From Marinilabilia salmonicolor (GTDB taxonomy: Bacteria; Bacteroidota; Bacteroidia; Bacteroidales; Marinilabiliaceae), in NCBI RefSeq assembly GCF_003003035.1, contig NZ_PVTS01000002.1, forward strand, positions 353,465 through 415,608: a DNA stretch of 62,144 nt. Reading direction: 5' to 3'. Below the pieces are notes generated by a model. That model had not been told where the DNA came from and did not search any database. It was given only the letters and a program-made list of their open reading frames with translations. A program made the translations under genes and the position numbers. Of the stretch, positions 56,222 through 62,144 are shown piece by piece (the first letter of the stretch is position 1; each line of letters opens with the position of its first letter).

Positions 56222-57029
56222 ACTTGTCTGATACCTGAAATGAAATTATATCCGCCCCATTAACTTGGATATCGGAGTGTGAAATATCAACTGAAACCTT
56301 TTTTAATCCTCTGTTTCCAGTGATAGAAATCTCTTCAGGAAACTTTTGTCCCTCTGAAAGTTCTATAAAATTAGTATAGAGAATGTCAAGGACCATATTC
56401 TTCTTCTGTTCATTAAACGAAAAACGGGTAACTTCATATGATTTTGGTTCAATCCAAATCTTATGAAAAAAACCATCCGAATTGCTATTGAATAATGAAC
56501 CGGATCTTTCCCTGGCGGAGCTTAGTTTATATTGCTGTTTATCAATACCCATGTGATAATTATGCAGACTAATTCCTTTATTTTGGAAAATACTAAAGGC
56601 TTCATTCAGCAACAAACTCTGAAAAAGATGAAAGTCGCCTTCTATCCCAAATTTACGGTAAATCTCGTCATAATCAGCGTAAATCACTTCCCTGTTCATC
56701 CTGTCGATGATTGTTACACTGTCAGGGTCCAAAGAAACTCTGGCAACCTCAATCCCCATAGGGGCCAAAATACTTATTCGTATAACACTATTTCTGTTGA
56801 TATAAATATTAGACCTGAAAGTATGACTGATTTCATCAGAAGAAAACTGAACAAGAGAACGACGAAAAAATATATTATCAATGTTTTGAGAATTATCCTC
56901 CAGTTGACCAATCAAAACATCTTTATCCAAGGGAGGAACAATGTTTGAATCGCTAATAACCTTCTTCGTCTTACAACCAAAAAAACCTGCAAGAATAATA
57001 AGTAAAATAATTATACCCCTAATTTTCAT
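56202..57029 (-). CDS. DUF4292 lipoprotein
   Basis: 275 residues with lipobox FFGC (Cys19). The chain FRSNIYINRNSVIRISILAPMGIEVARV and later VSLDPDSVTIIDRMN fits DUF4292, a family with a LolA/LolB-like fold found only in Bacteroidota. It may carry lipoproteins or lipids in the periplasm; not shown. It lies between the TPR gene and envC with overlaps of 11 and 20 bp, so the three are made together. Confidence 0.85.
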   Translation of the reverse strand: MKIRGIIILLIILAGFFGCKTKKVISDSNIVPPLDKDVLIGQLEDNSQNIDNIFFRRSLVQFSSDEISHTFRSNIYINRNSVIRISILAPMGIEVARVSLDPDSVTIIDRMNREVIYADYDEIYRKFGIEGDFHLFQSLLLNEAFSIFQNKGISLHNYHMGIDKQQYKLSSARERSGSLFNSNSDGFFHKIWIEPKSYEVTRFSFNEQKKNMVLDILYTNFIELSEGQKFPEEISITGNRGLKKVSVDISHSDIQVNGADIISFQVSDKYEKIFR

Positions 57030-58785
57030 CTATGTATTCCTTTTGCTCAATTTTTTGTTCCAATAAATCTGAATGTCCTCCTATTTCAAGTGCTTTTTTC
57101 CATTGCTCAAGAGCACCATTAATATTGCCGTTTTTAAACAAAATATCACCATAATGCTCCACAACAACTCCTGATGGTTCGTCCATATTATCAATAGCTC
57201 TTTCGATAATAAATTTAGCTTCAAGAAACTGACCCTTTTTAAATAAAATCCATGCATAAGTATCCAAAAAGGTAGTATTACCAGGTTCAATTTCAACAGT
57301 TTTAGCACTCATCCTTTCAGCCTTATCTAAATCTTTACCCAACACTGACAAATAATAACTGTAATTATTGAGAACCATCACATCATTTTCATCAATTTTA
57401 AGGGCTTTTTCGTATTCTTGGAATGCTCTGTCTATACTATCAGAAGAATGGTAAAAATCCCCTAAATAAGCGTGAAAACGTTGTTTTAATCCCCTGTTAT
57501 CATCAGTCAATTCAAGACCTTTCTCAAGGGTTTGAATAGCCTGCAAAGTATCTCCTGTTTGAAACAAAGAAATTCCATGAAACAATCTGAATAACGCAAC
57601 GTCAGGAAAAAAGGTAATCGCTTCCTGAGATTTCTTTTTAAGCTCTGAATTATCTCCTGAGCCTGACAGGGTAAACAGATATTCCTGCCATAATTCAGGT
57701 TGGGAAGCATCAAGTTCCAGAGACTTTTCCAAAATTACCCTTGCTTTATCTTCTTCTCCTTCAGATTTCAAAAATTCTGAATATGAGGTATAAAGCTCAC
57801 TCTGATAAGGATAGTGACTTAAAAGTACCTCGTAAATATTCGTTAAATCCTTTTTAGACAAAGGGTTATCAGACATATCTTTTCCGGAAACAAAAGGAAC
57901 AAACCGACGAAATTTATCATCAAATACAACATCGTCTGATTCAAAACCCTCCATCAGTAGTTCTTTAAAACGAGTGGTATCTCCAGCTTCCAAATAATAA
58001 TTGGACAGGGAAAAAAGGACCTTTCCGTTTTCAGAATCCTTTTCTTTAACAAAATCATATTGCTCAAAGGCTTTTTTCAAATCTCCGTTTTCTAGATAGA
58101 AATCACCCAATATAATTTTAAAATCATGATTTCCGGGAAACTTTTCAGATAACCTTATTAATTCATCTTCAGCTTTTTTTGGCTCACCACTCTCCATGTA
58201 TAACTGAACCTTTTCAAAAACCAGATTTTGATTAACTCCAATTTGGTTTTCAATAACATTCAAAACTTCAACAGCCTCATCATAAAGTCCGTTCTGAACT
58301 TTTACCTGAGCAGCAAAATAAAGATCATCCACAGAGCTGGATTCAATATCAAGAAGTTTATCAGAAACTTTTACAGCTTTGTCACCTTTGTTATTGGCCT
58401 GTAATATACGCGAATAAAGATTGATATAAAATCGATTATCTGGACTGTACCGAACAGCACGATCCATCAGAACTTCTGCTTCGTCAAGATCTTCGTTACC
58501 AATTAGAAATCTGGATAATTCATAAGCACATGCTGAACAGGTAGAATCAATTTTTAAGGCTTCGGCAAAATACATGAAACTTTTATTAGTCTCATTGATA
58601 GCTTTATACCGGTTACCTTCGTAAAAATAATAATTAAACTTACGTTCATCTTCTTCATCCAATACCACCTTTGTATTAATGGCATATTCTCCTGAATTAT
58701 CGGTTGTATCACTATTTTTTAAAGATCCACAACCAAAACCCAATACAGCTATACTTATTAAAAAAAAATATCTCATCAACCTCAT
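57019..58785 (-). CDS. TPR-repeat lipoprotein
   Basis: 588 residues from ATG 58785 (a second ATG at 58776). Signal with lipobox FGCGS. At least a dozen tetratricopeptide repeats fill the rest (AFQEYEKALKIDENDVMVLNNYSYYL is one clear example). It is an envelope scaffold of unknown partners, upstream of DUF4292 and EnvC in a conserved order. Confidence 0.9.
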   Translation of the reverse strand: MRLMRYFFLISIAVLGFGCGSLKNSDTTDNSGEYAINTKVVLDEEDERKFNYYFYEGNRYKAINETNKSFMYFAEALKIDSTCSACAYELSRFLIGNEDLDEAEVLMDRAVRYSPDNRFYINLYSRILQANNKGDKAVKVSDKLLDIESSSVDDLYFAAQVKVQNGLYDEAVEVLNVIENQIGVNQNLVFEKVQLYMESGEPKKAEDELIRLSEKFPGNHDFKIILGDFYLENGDLKKAFEQYDFVKEKDSENGKVLFSLSNYYLEAGDTTRFKELLMEGFESDDVVFDDKFRRFVPFVSGKDMSDNPLSKKDLTNIYEVLLSHYPYQSELYTSYSEFLKSEGEEDKARVILEKSLELDASQPELWQEYLFTLSGSGDNSELKKKSQEAITFFPDVALFRLFHGISLFQTGDTLQAIQTLEKGLELTDDNRGLKQRFHAYLGDFYHSSDSIDRAFQEYEKALKIDENDVMVLNNYSYYLSVLGKDLDKAERMSAKTVEIEPGNTTFLDTYAWILFKKGQFLEAKFIIERAIDNMDEPSGVVVEHYGDILFKNGNINGALEQWKKALEIGGHSDLLEQKIEQKEYIDEN

Positions 58786-58801
58786 TTTCAATATAAAAAA
58801 A

Positions 58802-59236
58802 TCATATTCCGGTATGTCCGAAACCACCGGATCCTCTCCCACTTTCATTCAATTCTTCAACACTATCCCATTCAAAACGCTCATATTTATGAACAACCAT
58901 TTGACAAATCCGATCTCCTTTCTTGATTTCAAATTCATCATTTGATAAATTGACCATGATAACCTTAATTTCTCCACGGTAATCACTATCAATTGTACCG
59001 GGGGAGTTTAAAACAGTAATACCGCTTTTAGCAGCCAAACCGCTTCTGGGTCTGATTTGCGCCTCGGTACCAACCGGAAGCTCAATAAAAAGTCCTGTAG
59101 GAACCATCGCCCTTTCAAGGGGTTTTAAAACAATAGACTTTTCAATAGCCGCTCTTAAATCAACGCCTGCAGAGCCTTCTGTAGCAAATTCCGGAGAAGG
59201 ATTATCACTTTTATTAATCAATTTTACTTTTATCAT
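58802..59236 (-). CDS. dut: dUTP diphosphatase
   Basis: 144 residues with all five dUTPase motifs: [40 protein letters not shown] and [10 protein letters not shown]. Trimeric enzyme that removes dUTP and supplies dUMP. It overlaps the flippase gene by 23 bp. Confidence 0.97.
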   Translation of the reverse strand: MIKVKLINKSDNPSPEFATEGSAGVDLRAAIEKSIVLKPLERAMVPTGLFIELPVGTEAQIRPRSGLAAKSGITVLNSPGTIDSDYRGEIKVIMVNLSNDEFEIKKGDRICQMVVHKYERFEWDSVEELNESGRGSGGFGHTGI

Positions 59237-60674
59237 ATCTTCTAATTACAAAAAACGAACCAATAAATAAAGCAAATATAACTGCTTTAAACAGATACGA
59301 AAAAAAATCATCATGGATTATAACAACCGTATCAGTCCAAAAAATTAAACCGGCCATTAAAAAATAGAATAAATACAACTTTATCCGATATGGAACCGGA
59401 TAATATCGTTTACCAAAATATCCTGAGAGAATCATCATCACAAAATATCCGCATGACAAAGCCACCGCTGATCCTACAATCCCCATAGAAGGCACAAGAA
59501 AAATATTTAAACCAATGGTAATAACGGCACCAACTGTACCAAAAATAGTGCCTACCCAGGTGCGGTCAGTAAGTTTATACCAAAGTGATAAATTAAAATA
59601 GATACCGTAAAAAAGCAGTGAAATAAGAACGATCGGTATAATAGAATTACCCTGAATATATTCAGATGTCAAAACAACATTAATAACATCAATAAACAAA
59701 GTAACACCCAGAAAAATAACAAGTCCAAAGAAAATAAAATAGTTCATGACTTCAGCATAAACCTGCTTACCCCTGCCCTTATTTTTAAAAAAGAAAGGTT
59801 CAAAGGAAAATCGAAACGACTGGGTAAATAAACTCATCAAAATACCAATCTTAAAATTGGCACCATAAACTGCCAACTGACTAAAGCCTTCATCAGATAA
59901 CAAAACAGGAAGAAGAATTTTATCGATATTTTGAGTTAACATACCGGTTATACCTACAAAAAGAACCGGCAATGAGTAAATTAAAACCGGCTTAATAACC
60001 TTAAAATCAACAATGGTCTTTAAATGATACACCTGAGGCAAAAGAAAAACCAGAGTAACAACACTACTTAACGCATTGCTTAAGAAAACAAAGAAAACAC
60101 CGTTAAATTGGGAGTAAAAAGTTGCAATATTCTGATTAACAAGTTGGTTTTTGATAAGATAAGGAAGGATTAAAAGAAAAAACAAGTTGAAAAATATATT
60201 AACTCCAATATTTACTAATTTAATCAATCCAAACTTTACGGGTCGGTTTTGAAGTCTTAACCGGGCAAAAGGGAGAGAGGAAAATGAATCAATACCTAAT
60301 ACGATGAAAACAAGTAAAATAGATAATGAATGTTCACCACCGTAAAAGGAAACACTAAATAAATCATAGAAAAAAATACCAACCAAAATAAACGTACCAC
60401 TGGTAACTCCCAATAACGAAACCAGTGTTTTAAAAATTACGTTTTCATTATACCCTTTTCCAGAGAAGCGAAAAAAACCTGTTTCCAGACCATAGGTCAA
60501 AACCACGAGCAAAACAGAAATAACACCATAAAAATTAACGACAACACCATATTCTATTGTAGTAAGAGTACGAATATAAAATGGCATTAAAAGCCAGTTC
60601 AAAAGTCTTCCTACCATGGTGGAGGCGCCATAAATAATGGTTTCACCCGCTAGTTTCTTGAGGCTCAAGGACAT
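59214..60674 (-). CDS. Polysaccharide flippase (MATE/MOP superfamily)
   Basis: 486 residues with about 14 membrane helices and the N-terminal [23 protein letters not shown] pattern of Wzx/MurJ-like transporters. It would flip a lipid-linked sugar across the inner membrane. Substrate unknown. Member of the conserved ruvB-flippase-dut run. Confidence 0.9.
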   Translation of the reverse strand: MSLSLKKLAGETIIYGASTMVGRLLNWLLMPFYIRTLTTIEYGVVVNFYGVISVLLVVLTYGLETGFFRFSGKGYNENVIFKTLVSLLGVTSGTFILVGIFFYDLFSVSFYGGEHSLSILLVFIVLGIDSFSSLPFARLRLQNRPVKFGLIKLVNIGVNIFFNLFFLLILPYLIKNQLVNQNIATFYSQFNGVFFVFLSNALSSVVTLVFLLPQVYHLKTIVDFKVIKPVLIYSLPVLFVGITGMLTQNIDKILLPVLLSDEGFSQLAVYGANFKIGILMSLFTQSFRFSFEPFFFKNKGRGKQVYAEVMNYFIFFGLVIFLGVTLFIDVINVVLTSEYIQGNSIIPIVLISLLFYGIYFNLSLWYKLTDRTWVGTIFGTVGAVITIGLNIFLVPSMGIVGSAVALSCGYFVMMILSGYFGKRYYPVPYRIKLYLFYFLMAGLIFWTDTVVIIHDDFFSYLFKAVIFALFIGSFFVIRRYDKSKID

Positions 60675-60694
60675 TTTTTAGCAGATTAAAAATT

Positions 60695-61714
60695 TTAAAA
60701 TAATGAAGATTGGGATGCTCCGTTTTCCCTGCCAAAATGCTGATAAGCAAGAGGAGTTACCATTCTGCCCCGAGGGGTTCGTTTAATAAAGCCCTCCTTA
60801 ATTAAAAAGGGCTCATACACTTCCTCTATGGTTCCGGAATCTTCACCTATGGCTGTAGCAATGGTGGAAAGACCTACAGGGCCGCCGCCAAACTTATCCA
60901 TAATGGTCAACAAAATTTTATGGTCCATCTGATCCAAACCATGCTGATCAATGTCAAGGGCTTCCAAACTAAATTTTGTAATAGCCATGTCAATCTCTCC
61001 ATTGCCTTTTACCAGAGCAAAATCACGAACACGACGCAGTAATGAGTTGGCAATACGAGGAGTGCCGCGACTTCTTCGGGAAATCTCTGCAGAGGCTTCT
61101 TCAAGGATAGGAACATCAAGAATTCTTGCTGATCTTGAGATGATACCTTTCAGAACATCTACATCGTAATATTCAAGATGACAATTAATTCCAAACCTTG
61201 CCCGAAGTGGACTGGTTAACAAACCACTCCTGGTTGTGGCTCCAATTAAAGTAAACGGATTAAGCTCTATTTGAATACTTTTGGCACCTGGTCCTTTATC
61301 GATGACGATATCTATGCGAAAGTCTTCCATGGCAGAATACAGATACTCTTCCACGATCGGACTAAGCCTGTGAATTTCATCAATAAATAAAACATCATTG
61401 GGCTCCAGAGAGGTAAGAATCCCGGCCAAATCGCCGGGTTTATCCAAAACAGGTCCGCTGGTTAGCTTAAAACCAACCCCAAGCTCATGGGAGATGATAT
61501 TGGATAAAGTAGTTTTTCCCAATCCCGGAGGACCATGGAGCAAAACATGATCAAGAGCATCGCCACGCATCAGGGCAGCTTTAACAAAAATCTGAAGGTT
61601 TTCAACTACTTTATATTGCCCCTTAAAATCAAGAAAACTGAGTGGCCTCAGTTTTTGTTCTATATCAGGTTCTCTCGTCTGTTCATCACCCGCATTACGT
61701 ATATCAAAATCCAT
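60695..61714 (-). CDS. ruvB: Holliday junction branch migration ATPase
   Basis: 339 residues. Walker A GPPGLGKT at 61-68, Walker B DEIH at 112-115, sensor GATTRSGLL, and a C-terminal winged helix ([25 protein letters not shown]...RTPRGRM). Works with RuvA. Standard length; the first gene of the run ending at mnmG. Confidence 0.97.
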   Translation of the reverse strand: MDFDIRNAGDEQTREPDIEQKLRPLSFLDFKGQYKVVENLQIFVKAALMRGDALDHVLLHGPPGLGKTTLSNIISHELGVGFKLTSGPVLDKPGDLAGILTSLEPNDVLFIDEIHRLSPIVEEYLYSAMEDFRIDIVIDKGPGAKSIQIELNPFTLIGATTRSGLLTSPLRARFGINCHLEYYDVDVLKGIISRSARILDVPILEEASAEISRRSRGTPRIANSLLRRVRDFALVKGNGEIDMAITKFSLEALDIDQHGLDQMDHKILLTIMDKFGGGPVGLSTIATAIGEDSGTIEEVYEPFLIKEGFIKRTPRGRMVTPLAYQHFGRENGASQSSLF

Positions 61715-61789
61715 TACAATGATTTCTGTAAATAAAACTTAGAAAGGCTTATCCAGGTAAATATAAAATCTACCTGGAAAAGAAGCGCA

Positions 61790-62137
61790 TTAATTTATTT
61801 GAAAATCAAATTGCGCAATGATTTCTTTAAATACATCTATATCAAATGGTTTAGACATATACTCATCCATTCCCTCCTTCAGACATTTGTCCCGATCGGC
61901 ATCATAAGTGTTGGCTGTAAGCCCGATAATAATATTTCTATTTCCTGTTTCCTGATCTCTTTTTCTAATATTCCGGGTAGCTTCGAGTCCATCCATCACA
62001 GGCATCATCAAATCCATCAGAATAATATCATAATGCGAATTAAGGGTTGAAAAAACCCAATTTATTGTTTGTAAATATTTAAAAATCAATGAAATATATG
62101 CTTGAAAAATTAGGTTAAATCCCTGAAAATCAGTATC
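61790..62137 (-). pseudogene. Truncated response-regulator receiver domain
   Basis: The C-terminal three quarters of a REC domain is clear: YDIILMDLMMPVMDGLEATRNIRK with the phospho-acceptor Asp, then IIGLTANTYDADRDKCLKEGMDEYMSKPF, as in hybrid histidine kinases. The part before LNSHYD does not resemble a receiver N-terminus (no acidic pair) and an in-frame TAA stands at 62138-62140, so there is room for only about 30 residues where 45 are needed. It is the tail of a hybrid kinase cut off by deletion or frameshift; the rest may lie beyond the window edge. Confidence 0.65.
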
Positions 62138-62144
62138 TTAAGAG

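Noticed and set aside
1-62144. tRNA or rRNA genes
   Set aside because: No GTTCGAATC-type T-loop with paired flanks or rRNA-like conserved stretch was seen in any intergenic region.

Overview
The window reads as a stretch of a Bacteroidota chromosome, most like an anaerobic or facultative Marinilabiliales/Bacteroidales lineage. This placement is inferred from family content and gene order: DUF5723, DUF4292 and DUF3098 proteins, the order ftsX-DUF3098-uppP-truB-queA, the order ruvB-flippase-dut-TPR-DUF4292-envC, lack of Shine-Dalgarno sites, and candidate promoters with a TAnnTTTG -7 box. Almost all genes lie on the minus strand. No rRNA or tRNA gene was seen.

Layout. 1-2230: two arrays of about 165-bp direct repeats, each unit an old dimer of an about 83-bp hairpin-forming sequence, flanking one GxxExxY (PD-(D/E)XK-like) gene. 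2233-8716: glycyl-tRNA synthetase, then a co-directional set of little-known envelope genes (lipoprotein, outer-membrane-like protein, DUF2867, rhomboid protease, PEGA lipoprotein, small membrane protein). 8717-13428: an accessory-looking stretch with a perfect 21-bp hairpin, a CurA-type reductase, DUF3781, a GyrI-like gene broken by an in-frame stop, a HigB/HigA toxin-antitoxin pair and an SDR epimerase. 13456-17012: a large PLD nuclease-SF2 helicase-DUF3427 protein overlapped ATGA by a Nudix hydrolase, the most defence- or repair-like module here. 17112-27407: envelope and secretion genes (DUF5723, lipoprotein, a PorE-like TPR/propeller/CRD/OmpA protein, S41 protease, YfhO). 27537-33343: small metabolic genes (YciI, acylphosphatase, glycosyltransferase, iron-sulfur APS reductase, phosphofructokinase, tandem UspA) and queA.

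33464-36394 continues the ftsX-to-queA housekeeping cluster. After a MITE-like insertion come a radical SAM gene, an ECF sigma/anti-sigma pair, polA, queD and an ArsR regulator. 43992-51301 holds polyprenyl synthase, deoC, a MazG-like gene, dtd, lplA, uvrC and adenine deaminase. Two perfect 16-bp palindromes matching the ParB parS site almost exactly lie at 51086-51101 (inside adenine deaminase) and 52187-52202 (touching the mnmG stop codon), at either side of an AT-rich gene-free gap of about 900 bp. The right end carries mnmG, ybeY, an RsbW-like ATPase, an EnvC-like LytM factor, DUF4292, a TPR lipoprotein, dut, a flippase and ruvB, and finishes with a truncated response-regulator receiver domain.

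The strongest points for follow-up are the hierarchical hairpin arrays around GxxExxY, the parS pair with its AT-rich interval, the PLD-helicase-Nudix pair, the nonsense-interrupted GyrI-like gene beside HigBA, and two families of short intergenic repeats (28311/43547 and 36756-36912).
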